DNA of 64,000 nt from Pseudescherichia sp031979925 (GTDB lineage: Bacteria > Pseudomonadota > Gammaproteobacteria > Enterobacterales > Enterobacteriaceae), in the NCBI RefSeq assembly GCF_031979925.1, contig NZ_DALZFB010000005.1, positions 186,001-250,000 on the forward strand, read 5' to 3'. A model generated the notes under the pieces. The model searched no databases, was not told where the DNA came from, and saw only the letters and a list, made by a program, of their open reading frames with translations. Made by a program: the position numbers and the translations under genes. Shown in pieces: positions 17,878 to 25,594 of this stretch; positions within the stretch are counted from its first letter, which is position 1; each line of letters opens with the position of its first letter.

Positions 17878-19407
17878 ATGTCTCAGGATACCTATCAAAA
17901 CCCGATCCTCTGCGCTGACTATTCCGATCCGGACATCGTCCGTGTTGGGGGTGACTTCTTTATGGTCTCGTCGAGCTTTAACCATATGCCTGCCCTGCCC
18001 GTGCTGCACTCAACGGATCTGGTCAGCTGGCGGATCGTCAACCATGTCTTCACCTCATTCGATCTTCCCGGCTACGATGTCATGCAGCCCGGAAAAGGGG
18101 TATGGGCACCCTCGCTGCGCTGGCATGACGATCGCCTGTGGGTCTTTTTCAGCACCCCGGACGAAGGGATTTTTATGTGCCATACCCAGGATCCGTGGGG
18201 GGAGTGGAGCAAGCCGCACTGCGTTCAGCCCGCTAAAGGCTGGATCGATCCCTGTCCCTTCTGGGATGAGGACGGTAGCGCCTGGCTGGTTCACGCCTTT
18301 GCCCATAGCCGCAGCGGCATTAAGCATAAATTACAGCTTTTTTCGATGAAGCCAGACGGTACGGCGTTACAGGGAGAGGGGCGGATTATCTATGATGGCA
18401 GCTGCGATCTCCCGACGCTGGAGGGGCCGAAGGTCTATAAGCGCAACGGCCTCTACTATATCTTCGCGCCAGCGGGCGGGGTGGAGACCGGCTGGCAGGC
18501 GGTACTGCGCGCGCCAGAGATCACCGGGCCGTGGGAGGCACGAAACGTGCTCTTTCAGGGAGGTACTGCCGTGAACGGCCCTCATCAAGGGGGATGGGTA
18601 GAGCTGAAAAACGGTGAGTGCTGGTTTGTCCATTTTCAGGATGCACACCTCTACGGCCGCATTGTTCATCTCCAGCCGATGTCATGGGGCGAGGATGGCT
18701 GGCCGCGCATAGGTGAACTTTTTGGTGAGGCAGGTGCTGGTCAGCCGGTTTTGCGCTGGCAAAAGCCCGGCGGCTTGCCTGCGGTGACGTCTTATGCGCC
18801 CCAGACCAGCGACGATTTTGCCACCGGCAGGCCGGGGCTACAGTGGCAGTGGCAGGCCAATCCTCAGAGCAATTGGCTGGTTCCGGCCCCGAACGGTCTT
18901 CAACTGCGCTGTATCCCGCTGCCCGAGTTTGCAGGTCAGCGAACGCTCTACGCCGCCCCGCAGCTGCTGCTGCAAAAGTTTCCCGCTTTTGTCTTTGCGG
19001 CTCGCACGCGCGCAACGCTCAACGCCGCCGATCCTGAGAATTTCGGCGGGCTGATTATCTATGGCGAACGCTACGCGGCGCTGGTTATCGCCCGTCATGA
19101 GGAGAGCCATCAGCTCTGCTATATCCACGGCTGGATGAGCGATACGGGCGTGATTAGCGAGCAGCGGCAGGCTCTGCACACGCTCTCTGGCGCAACCTGT
19201 GAGCTTCAGGTGAGCGTAGGGGAGGGGGGCGTCTGCCAGTTTGCCTGGCGTGAAGATAGCGGGGCGTGGCAACCGGTACAGCGCACCTTTGCCGCAGGCA
19301 AGGGAAAATGGGTAGGGGCTAAGGTCGGGATCTTTGCCGCTGCCACGGCAAATGCGCAGGATCACGGTGAATGCCGCTTTGATAATTTTGTGCTGGAGGT
19401 TCGATAG
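17878..19407 (+). CDS. GH43 beta-xylosidase (exo-acting)
   Basis: Cytoplasmic glycoside hydrolase of family 43, 509 residues, with no signal peptide. The five-bladed propeller domain (about 1-300) has the three catalytic acids: Asp17 in DYSDPDIVRVG, Asp124 in GWIDPCPFWDEDG and Glu182 in PTLEGPKVYKRNG. A beta-sandwich GH43 C-terminal domain follows (about 310-509), as in XynB/YagH. It probably releases xylose, and perhaps arabinose, from oligosaccharides brought in by the symporter 12 bp upstream. It differs from E. coli YagH enough that only the family call is firm. The pair is inserted between metC and exbB. Confidence 0.9.
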   Translation: MSQDTYQNPILCADYSDPDIVRVGGDFFMVSSSFNHMPALPVLHSTDLVSWRIVNHVFTSFDLPGYDVMQPGKGVWAPSLRWHDDRLWVFFSTPDEGIFMCHTQDPWGEWSKPHCVQPAKGWIDPCPFWDEDGSAWLVHAFAHSRSGIKHKLQLFSMKPDGTALQGEGRIIYDGSCDLPTLEGPKVYKRNGLYYIFAPAGGVETGWQAVLRAPEITGPWEARNVLFQGGTAVNGPHQGGWVELKNGECWFVHFQDAHLYGRIVHLQPMSWGEDGWPRIGELFGEAGAGQPVLRWQKPGGLPAVTSYAPQTSDDFATGRPGLQWQWQANPQSNWLVPAPNGLQLRCIPLPEFAGQRTLYAAPQLLLQKFPAFVFAARTRATLNAADPENFGGLIIYGERYAALVIARHEESHQLCYIHGWMSDTGVISEQRQALHTLSGATCELQVSVGEGGVCQFAWREDSGAWQPVQRTFAAGKGKWVGAKVGIFAAATANAQDHGECRFDNFVLEVR

Positions 19408-19490
19408 TTTTCTGAAAATTGCGCTTACGGCATTTTTTACTGCGTAAGCGCAAGGAAACTTTGTCAAAATTACGCCACTATGTAAATACT

Positions 19491-19510
19491 AATGAGAACT
19501 ACTATCAATT
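19491..19510. promoter_or_regulatory. Fur box upstream of exbB
   Basis: AATGAGAACTACTATCAATT resembles the Fur consensus GATAATGATAATCATTATC, 58-78 bp before the exbB start. exbBD is iron-regulated by Fur in E. coli. Confidence 0.65.
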
Positions 19511-19568
19511 CGATGCTGTTTTGATATTATTACGCTCAGATTTTGTGATTTTCGTCCGGAGATACAGA

Positions 19569-20303
19569 GTGGGTAATAATTTGATGCAGACGGATCTCTC
19601 CGTTTGGGGTATGTATCACCATGCCGATATCGTCGTAAAGCTGGTGATGATTGGCTTGATTCTGGCGTCCATTGTCACCTGGGCGATCTTCTTCAGCAAA
19701 AGCGTGGAGATGTTCTCGCATAAGCGCCGTCTTAAGCGCGAGCAGAAGCTGTTAAGCGAAGCGCGCACCCTGGATCAGGCGAGCGAAATCGCAGCGGGCT
19801 TCCACGCTAACAGCCTCAGCACGCAGCTGCTGAACGAAGCGCAGAATGAGCTTGAGCTATCCGCTGGCTCTGAAGATAACGAAGGCATTAAGGAGCGTAC
19901 CGGTTTCCGCCTGGAACGCCGCGTTGCTGCCGTTGGCCGTCATCTGGGCCGCGGTAATGGCTTCCTTGCGACCATCGGCGCAATCTCGCCGTTTATCGGT
20001 CTGTTCGGTACCGTATGGGGCATCATGAACAGCTTCATCGGCATCGCGCAGACGCAGACTACCAACCTTGCGGTTGTTGCACCCGGCATCGCCGAAGCGC
20101 TGCTGGCGACGGCAATCGGTCTGGTCGCCGCTATCCCGGCGGTAGTGATCTACAACATTTTTGCCCGCTCTATCGGCGGCTACAAAGCCATGCTGGGCGA
20201 CGTTGCCGCGCAGGTGCTGCTGTTGCAGAGCCGCGATCTCGACCTGGCAGCCAGCCCGTCGGCTGCGCCGGTTCACTCCGCACAGAAATTACGTTTAGGT
20301 TAA
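19569..20303 (+). CDS. exbB: TonB-system proton channel protein ExbB
   Basis: Inner-membrane subunit of the TonB-ExbB-ExbD energy-transducing complex, which powers outer-membrane siderophore and B12 transporters and colicin uptake. It has 244 residues, as in E. coli. There are three membrane segments (about residues 16-39, 128-155, 162-199) and the conserved run GRGNGFLATIGAISPFIGLFGTVWGIMNSF. The GTG at 19569 gives the family N-terminus (V/M)GNNLMQTDLSVWGMY; the open frame extends upstream but would run through the promoter and Fur box. It forms an operon with exbD 6 bp downstream. Confidence 0.97.
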   Translation: MGNNLMQTDLSVWGMYHHADIVVKLVMIGLILASIVTWAIFFSKSVEMFSHKRRLKREQKLLSEARTLDQASEIAAGFHANSLSTQLLNEAQNELELSAGSEDNEGIKERTGFRLERRVAAVGRHLGRGNGFLATIGAISPFIGLFGTVWGIMNSFIGIAQTQTTNLAVVAPGIAEALLATAIGLVAAIPAVVIYNIFARSIGGYKAMLGDVAAQVLLLQSRDLDLAASPSAAPVHSAQKLRLG

Positions 20304-20309
20304 TTCCGT

Positions 20310-20735
20310 ATGGCAATGCGTCTTAATGAAAATCTGGACGATAACGGCGAAATGCATGAGATCAACGTGACGCCGTTTATCGACGTCATGCTGGTGCTGC
20401 TGATTATCTTCATGGTGGCAGCGCCGCTCGCTACCGTTGACGTGAAGGTAAACTTACCGGCCTCCTCCAGCCAGCCGCAACCGCGTCCGGAAAAACCGGT
20501 CTACCTGTCGGTAAAAGCAGATAACAGCATGTTTATCGGCAACGATCCGGTGACCGACGAGACGATGGTTAATGCACTGAACGCCCTGACCGAAGGCAAG
20601 AAGGACACCACCATCTTCTTCCGTGCGGATAAAACCGTAGACTATGAGACGATGATGAAGGTGATGGACACCCTGCATCAGGCAGGCTATCTGAAGATTG
20701 GTCTGGTAGGTGAAGAGGTAACGCGCCCGAAATAA
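20310..20735 (+). CDS. exbD: TonB-system protein ExbD
   Basis: Partner of ExbB, 141 residues. One N-terminal membrane segment (about 23-43, INVTPFIDVMLVLLIIFMVAAPL) holds the essential Asp25 that carries protons, followed by a periplasmic domain with ADKTVDYETMMKVMDTLHQAGY. It starts 6 bp after exbB and is followed by a strong terminator. That terminator region is duplicated after the next gene. Confidence 0.97.
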   Translation: MAMRLNENLDDNGEMHEINVTPFIDVMLVLLIIFMVAAPLATVDVKVNLPASSSQPQPRPEKPVYLSVKADNSMFIGNDPVTDETMVNALNALTEGKKDTTIFFRADKTVDYETMMKVMDTLHQAGYLKIGLVGEEVTRPK

Positions 20736-20780
20736 GCGCGGCGTATAGATAAAAAAAGGGGCCAGCGCGGCCCCTTTTTT
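20734..20780 (+). repeat. Direct repeat copy 1 (contains exbD terminator)
   Basis: AAGCGCGGCG and an A-rich spacer, then the hairpin GGGGCCAGCGCGGCCCC and six T. About 44 of 48 aligned positions match the copy at 21452-21499. The hairpin part (20751-20780) is the exbBD terminator. Confidence 0.85.
20751..20780 (+). terminator. exbBD terminator
   Basis: GGGGCC-AGCGC-GGCCCC hairpin with flanking A and T runs, 15 bp after the exbD stop. It should work in both directions. Confidence 0.85.
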
Positions 20781-20903
20781 ACATCCTAAAAAACCGTAAG
20801 CGATTCATATATGGGCCGTTTGAGTCTTATATTCAACCAGCCTTTTTTTAGCGTATAGTTAAGTTCAGTAGTACAATGCTATGCCTTGCCGAGGGTGACG
20901 CTT

Positions 20904-21449
20904 ATGGAGTCTATCGTGAAAATCCACCATTTACAGGCAGCAGTAGCGCTGGTTATTGCCAGTCTTCAACCACAGCCCAAAGCGGCTGCTTGCCAGCCTA
21001 TGATTGTCGAACGGGTTTATGAGATGGGGGCCAGGGTCAATAAGCGTGACATTAAAGAATTAACTGAAGCGCTTAACCAGGTGACTGAAGAGCTGCGCTC
21101 TGGTCGTGCTGAACTTGCGCGCTACGCTGATAGCGACTTTAATGCAGCGATCAACGTGGGTGAAGAGATCAAGAACCAGGCTATTCACGTGGCGGGTATC
21201 GCTGAGTCCTTTGTCCTCATGCTGCCTGAAAAAGAGATCGTTCTCTCTTACGATAAGGACTCGGTTGAGTTCGCGTTTGTGAAGGCGATAAAGATGCTCA
21301 GCATAGCAACCAAAAACTATCTCAACCTTATTGACCAGGTTACACGCACAACCGAAGTGCGTAAGTCTGGGGTCGATTTTGCAGCGATGCGCCAGCTGCT
21401 AATGACCGGCAACAAGGCCGCGGAAGATTTTCATGCTTCAGCACCCTAA
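20904..21449 (+). CDS. Uncharacterised helical protein inserted behind exbD
   Basis: No family was recognised. From the ATG at 20904, which has GAGGG 8 bases before it, the protein has 181 residues; an earlier TTG gives 187. The first 25 residues are mildly hydrophobic (VKIHHLQAAVALVIASLQPQP) but not a convincing signal peptide. The rest looks mostly alpha-helical, with a possible coiled coil at about 45-80 (NKRDIKELTEALNQVTEELRSGRAEL). The gene is bracketed by two near-identical 47/48-bp repeats containing terminators, so it seems to have been added to the exbBD locus with duplication of the terminator. Its function is unknown. Confidence 0.65.
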   Translation: MESIVKIHHLQAAVALVIASLQPQPKAAACQPMIVERVYEMGARVNKRDIKELTEALNQVTEELRSGRAELARYADSDFNAAINVGEEIKNQAIHVAGIAESFVLMLPEKEIVLSYDKDSVEFAFVKAIKMLSIATKNYLNLIDQVTRTTEVRKSGVDFAAMRQLLMTGNKAAEDFHASAP

Positions 21450-21451
21450 AA

Positions 21452-21499
21452 AAGCGCGGCGTTTAGACAAAGAAAAGGGGCCATCGCGGCCCCTTTTTT
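21452..21499 (+). repeat. Direct repeat copy 2 (terminator of orphan gene)
   Basis: It matches 20734-20780 with three substitutions and one extra base. It begins 2 bp after the orphan stop codon and carries the hairpin GGGGCCATCGCGGCCCC plus T run (21474-21499). Confidence 0.85.
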
Positions 21500-21513
21500 G
21501 TTGGACGCAAGAA

Positions 21514-22410
21514 CTAGCTTAAATGCATCCCGCCGGTGACGCCGTGTACTTCGGCGGTCACATAGCTCGACTCCTGGCTCGCCAGGTAGACGTAAATAGC
21601 GGCGACCTCAGCAGGCTGCCCGGCGCGTTTCAGCGGCGTTGACTGACCAAACTTCGGCAGTTTCTCCTGCGGCTGACCGCCGGAGATTTGCAGTGCTGTC
21701 CAGACAGGGCCTGGCGCAACGCTGTTCACGCGAATGCCTTTCTCTGCCACCTGCTTTGCCAGTCCGCGGGTAAAGTTGAGGATGGCCGCCTTGGTAGAGG
21801 CATAGTCCAGCAGGGTGGCGTTTGGCTGATAGGCTTCCACCGAAGAGGTGGTGATAATGCTGGCACCCGGCTGCAGGAATTTGAGCGCCTCCTGAGTGAT
21901 CCAGAAAAGCGAGAAGACATTGGTTTTATAGGTCTGCTCAAACTGCTCCGAGGTGAGATCGGCAATATCTTCTACGGCAGTCTGTTTACCGGCAACCAGC
22001 GCCAGAATATCTAAGCCGCCCAAAGCATCGCGCGCCTGGTTAACCAGCGAGCGGGTAAAGGCTTCATCAGTCAGGTCGCCTGGGATCAGCACCGCTTTGC
22101 GCCCTTCGGCTTCAATCAGCGCTTTAACCTCCTGCGCATCCTCTTCCTCTGCGGGCAGGTAGTTGATAGCGACATCAGCGCCTTCACGCGCGTAAGCGAT
22201 GGCGGCAGCGCGCCCGATACCGGAATCACCCCCTGTCACCAGTGCCTTACGATCCTTAAGGCGGCCGCTACCGACATAGCTTTTCTCGCCACAGTCTGGG
22301 ACGGGATCCATTTTAGCCTGCACCCCTGGCGCGGGCTGTAACTGTTTCGGGTATCCCTCAGTGTAATACTGGGTAGTAGGGTCCTGGATTTTCGTCTGAT
22401 CGTTTGCCAT
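21514..22410 (-). CDS. yghA: YghA, SDR-family NADP-dependent oxidoreductase
   Basis: Classical short-chain dehydrogenase/reductase with an N-terminal extension, 298 residues. The cofactor motif is TGGDSGIGRAAA; the catalytic triad region is Ser in ITTSS and Tyr-x-x-x-Lys in LDYASTKAA. The N-terminus DPTTQYYTEGYPKQ is typical of the YghA group. The start at 22410 gives MANDQTKIQDPTT; longer frames run on upstream without support. The physiological substrate is not established; glyoxal-type carbonyls have been suggested for relatives. It converges with the orphan gene at 20904 and shares that bidirectional terminator. Confidence 0.92.
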   Translation of the reverse strand: MANDQTKIQDPTTQYYTEGYPKQLQPAPGVQAKMDPVPDCGEKSYVGSGRLKDRKALVTGGDSGIGRAAAIAYAREGADVAINYLPAEEEDAQEVKALIEAEGRKAVLIPGDLTDEAFTRSLVNQARDALGGLDILALVAGKQTAVEDIADLTSEQFEQTYKTNVFSLFWITQEALKFLQPGASIITTSSVEAYQPNATLLDYASTKAAILNFTRGLAKQVAEKGIRVNSVAPGPVWTALQISGGQPQEKLPKFGQSTPLKRAGQPAEVAAIYVYLASQESSYVTAEVHGVTGGMHLS

Positions 22411-22453
22411 AAGTCGTCTCCATCTGTGATACATCCAGATTAAGGATAGAAGC

Positions 22454-22906
22454 TTATGCGGGAAATGCAGGCGAACCGGACGATTCCGTATGGTTGTCCT
22501 GCTCCTCCTGAAGCGCGACTCTGTTGACGCTGCCGGTGCGGTATTCGCCATCGGCGAGTTTGCGGGTGAGCCGCAGCGTAGCGACTTCACGTTCCAGCGT
22601 ATGCTGGTAGTGGCTTTCCAGTTTTGCCATGATCTTTTCCCGTAGATCGGGATGTAGCGCGATGATTTCATCAATTGCTGCCCCGTAGATCTCCTCTTTA
22701 ACCTGCAGGGCGTAAATCTCACGGCGGTTCTGCCACTTCAGCCTGATCAATGCTGCGGGGATAGAGATCGACTCCCTGGCGATACGCTGGATCGTCTCAT
22801 TTTTATTTTGAATTAACGCATCCAGGTTTTGCTTTAAGATAAATTCATCGCTCTTTGTCTCATCCAAAGTCAAATAGACATTGTTATTATCAATATCTTT
22901 ATTCAC
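22454..22906 (-). CDS. Unrecognised 150-residue helical protein
   Basis: No family recognised. It starts at a GTG (22906) that lies just after the stop region of the upstream gene; the two frames overlap by 8 bp, which implies coupled translation. The sequence is highly charged and predicted helical, with no signal peptide or membrane segment, and contains the run DLREKIMAKLESHYQHTLER that could form a coiled coil. A disordered tail ends in SSGSPAFPA. Its role is unknown. It is the second gene of a two-gene unit divergent from the gene at 23416. Confidence 0.6.
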   Translation of the reverse strand: MNKDIDNNNVYLTLDETKSDEFILKQNLDALIQNKNETIQRIARESISIPAALIRLKWQNRREIYALQVKEEIYGAAIDEIIALHPDLREKIMAKLESHYQHTLEREVATLRLTRKLADGEYRTGSVNRVALQEEQDNHTESSGSPAFPA

Positions 22907-23312
22907 GAGAATCGTCCTGTAGCGTATAAAATATAGGCGTATCTTTTTCGTGGGTTATGAGATTAAGCCAAATTTCATTTCCCGCGTCATTTATCTCAGT
23001 GGTTTTTTTTGCGATTATTTGACTTAAAAGTTGGGGATCGATTTCACCTGCAGCCTGAAGTTCGTTCAGCAAGCGGCTAAAGGATTCAATTTTTACCACC
23101 CGGTATAATCTGTCTTTTATATGACGATCGCGCTCTTCCAGTAGCATATTACGCGATTGCCGGGTACGGCTAACGTTGGTTAATATATCGCTTTCATAAT
23201 CGACGAGCGTTCTTTTTCCCTGGGTTAAATTGACATCTTTTTCTGCTTCTCCTGTGTCCGTTTTCACCGTAGAAACGTGAAAACGTGCCGGGACAAGATT
23301 CTCGGGCAACAT
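22899..23312 (-). CDS. Unrecognised 137-residue protein, first of a two-gene unit
   Basis: No family recognised. ATG at 23312 is preceded by AGGA at 8 bases. The protein is soluble, charged and probably helical (RQSRNMLLEERDRHIKDRL; FSRLLNELQAAGEIDPQLL), with a short C-terminal segment DTPIFYTLQDD. It overlaps the next gene by 8 bp. It is divergent from a single-pass membrane protein at 23416, about 100 bp away. The close spacing suggests that the three genes form one functional unit, which is an inference. Confidence 0.6.
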   Translation of the reverse strand: MLPENLVPARFHVSTVKTDTGEAEKDVNLTQGKRTLVDYESDILTNVSRTRQSRNMLLEERDRHIKDRLYRVVKIESFSRLLNELQAAGEIDPQLLSQIIAKKTTEINDAGNEIWLNLITHEKDTPIFYTLQDDSRE

Positions 23313-23415
23313 CGCTAATATCCTGTGATTTCAACGGGGTGGAGGTAGGGCAGGCGTGAGTTGCGTTGACAATATCATGGCGCAATTTTAAAATCAAAAA
23401 AAATGGAGCCTGCTA

Positions 23416-23937
23416 ATGAACAGTATTTTCTATTCTGTTATCGTCCTGCTGCTGCTTACCGGTGGCGTACTTTTAATGATGCGTGGGTTCAATAACAGCT
23501 CGCCAGAGAGAGAGATAAGCCCCTCTTCCGACCCAACCCCCTTAACGAAAGAGGAGGGCGAAGATCACTTTTCCATACTGATGAATGCCATTACGCCGGT
23601 ATGGTACTGGCGGGTAAATCATGAATATATTGATTTTCTGCATACCACCATTAAGCGAATGAACATGGCAGAACTAAATCGTACGCCGGGATTATTTGAG
23701 GCGCAGCGCCGCTGCAGCGATCTCAATTCAGCGGTGTACCGCTATTACGACAATATTAAAAAGCGCTGCCTTAATGGGGAAAAGGTTTCCCATGCCGATC
23801 TGGAGGTGCTCAATTTACGCCAGTGCTTTCGTGAGTTTAGCCTCGAGGCCTACCCGGCGCTGGTGGTGCTGGTATGGCCGGAGTATCAACGGCCGGAAAT
23901 CGATCCCGGCGAGGTAAAAACCTTTCCTGCTGAGTAA
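23416..23937 (+). CDS. Unrecognised membrane-anchored protein
   Basis: 173 residues. One N-terminal membrane segment (about 4-22, IFYSVIVLLLLTGGVLLMM) acts as an anchor or uncleaved signal, followed by an acidic linker and a domain of about 125 residues. That domain has several Trp/Tyr and three Cys (RRCSDLNS, KKRCLNGE, LRQCFREF). GGAG precedes the ATG by 7 bases. No family was recognised. It is divergent from the 22899-23312 gene and 71 bp before yghX on the same strand. Confidence 0.65.
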   Translation: MNSIFYSVIVLLLLTGGVLLMMRGFNNSSPEREISPSSDPTPLTKEEGEDHFSILMNAITPVWYWRVNHEYIDFLHTTIKRMNMAELNRTPGLFEAQRRCSDLNSAVYRYYDNIKKRCLNGEKVSHADLEVLNLRQCFREFSLEAYPALVVLVWPEYQRPEIDPGEVKTFPAE

Positions 23938-24008
23938 CCTTTCTGGTGACTGACAAACGCGTTGCGTTATGCTTTGCTTAAAAAGTATTCACTTTCCGGA
24001 GAGTAACA

Positions 24009-24905
24009 ATGACGCGTCTGACCGCCAAAGACTTCCCACAGGAACTGCTTGATTACTACGACTACTACGCCCACGGTAAAATTTCCAAACGCGAGTTTTT
24101 ACAACTGGCAACACGTTATGCAGTAGGCGGCATGACCGCGCTGGCGCTGTTCGATCTGCTCAAGCCGAACTATGCCCTTGCTACCCAGGTAGAGTTTACC
24201 GATCCGGATATTCTGCCGGAGTATATTCACTACCCCTCACCAAACGGTCATGGTGAAGTGCGTGGGTATCTGGTCAAACCGACCAAAGTAGAGGGTAAAG
24301 TACCTGCCGTGGTGGTGGTGCATGAGAACCGGGGTCTGAATCCCTATATTGAGGACGTAGCGCGTCGTGTTGCCAAGGCGGGGTATATTGCTCTGGCTCC
24401 GGATGGCTTAAGCTCGGTGGGTGGCTATCCGGGTAACGATGATGAAGGCCGGACGCTTCAGCAGAAAGTGGATCCCACTAAGCTGATGAATGACTTTTTC
24501 GCGGCAGTCGAGTTTATGCAGCGGCACCCTGACGCTACCGGCAAGGTCGGCATTACCGGTTTCTGCTATGGCGGTGGCGTAGCAAACGCGGCGGCGGTGG
24601 CCTATCCGGAGCTGGCCTGCGCCGTACCTTTCTATGGACGCCAGGCCCCCATCGCCGATGTGCCAAAAATCAATGCGCCCATTCTGCTGCACTACGCCCA
24701 GCTGGATACGCGTATCAATGAGGGCTGGCCCGCCTATGAACAGGCGCTGAAGGCGAACAATAAGGTCTATAAGGCCTATATCTACCCTGGCGTTAATCAT
24801 GGATTTCATAACGACTCGACGCCGCGCTATGACCAGGCCGCGGCAGAGTTGGCGTGGCAGCGTACCCTCGACTGGTTTAAATTATATCTTTCCGATAATA
24901 GTTAA
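24009..24905 (+). CDS. yghX: YghX, dienelactone-hydrolase family protein
   Basis: Alpha/beta hydrolase of the dienelactone hydrolase family, 298 residues. The nucleophile is Cys186 in GFCYGGG and the catalytic histidine is His264 in GVNHGFHND, with the acidic residue expected in between. The N-terminus contains SKREFLQLATRYAVGGMTALALFDLL, a Tat-like signal with Lys-Arg in place of Arg-Arg; export is possible but not certain. The gene is interrupted in E. coli K-12 but complete here. The substrate is unknown. Confidence 0.88.
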   Translation: MTRLTAKDFPQELLDYYDYYAHGKISKREFLQLATRYAVGGMTALALFDLLKPNYALATQVEFTDPDILPEYIHYPSPNGHGEVRGYLVKPTKVEGKVPAVVVVHENRGLNPYIEDVARRVAKAGYIALAPDGLSSVGGYPGNDDEGRTLQQKVDPTKLMNDFFAAVEFMQRHPDATGKVGITGFCYGGGVANAAAVAYPELACAVPFYGRQAPIADVPKINAPILLHYAQLDTRINEGWPAYEQALKANNKVYKAYIYPGVNHGFHNDSTPRYDQAAAELAWQRTLDWFKLYLSDNS

Positions 24906-25594
24906 CTTACGTAATAGTTTAGCAGCGCTAAAATAGTACGCTTTGTGATCGCTACTAGCCTCGCCAGTAGACCCTTCTGCTGGCGTAAATAGCATTTATA
25001 AGATGCTTGTTTCTGGCATGAATAGGTTCCTGATGGTTTGCGAGACAAGGTGCCTGCTGGCTCAAAGCCAGGTTTGGCGCGGCTTGCTGGCAAGAGCTGC
25101 TTCTTTTTGATATAGCGGATAAAAAGACAAGGCCAATGTTTTTGTTTCTACAAAAATATAAAAAAAGTAACTAACTTTCTATTCTAATTAATAGAAGTGC
25201 TTTTTGTATATACTTTAAATGTTATTTTAAAGCGTGCCATTAATTCCTTATTTCAGCTACTATCATTGAATTTTCTTTCATTGTAAAAGTAAACGTTAAT
25301 ATTAAATAGATTGAAGAGAAGCCCGCAAAGGCATTCTTTTTTTGTGCTTATTTTTCAGTATGTTGCACTTAGGATTAATCTTAATGGTGTTGTTTTTTCT
25401 ATTGAATTTGTATGCATAAATGCTGAGTGCACACTATTATAGTTCATCCAACCTTTTTTTAAGCAAGGCAGACCATAGCGCGTTTTTTGATCAAAAAAAT
25501 CACGCGTCACCATACATATTGTCATTAACATGCCGATAACTCTGCTACGTCGCTTGCGACAATAAGTATCCCCCTTATCGGCAAGGAATAAATT
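24906..25594. other. AT-rich gene-free interval yghX-chemoreceptor
   Basis: About 690 bp with no supportable gene. The right half is strongly AT-rich. It contains a 16-bp palindrome of six T, GATC and six A at 25483-25498 framed by CGCG/ACGCG, and a flagellar-type -10 box at 25532-25539. The small frames on the minus strand have no good start sites and were not accepted. Confidence 0.6.
25513..25539 (+). promoter_or_regulatory. Candidate sigma-28 (FliA) promoter of the chemoreceptor
   Basis: GCCGATAA at 25532-25539 is a perfect FliA -10 element. The -35 region 11 bp upstream (TACATATT) is a poor match to TAAAGTTT. It lies 55 bp before the chemoreceptor ATG, and class-3 flagellar control is usual for such genes. 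An inverted TTATCGGC sits at 25575-25582. Confidence 0.55.
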
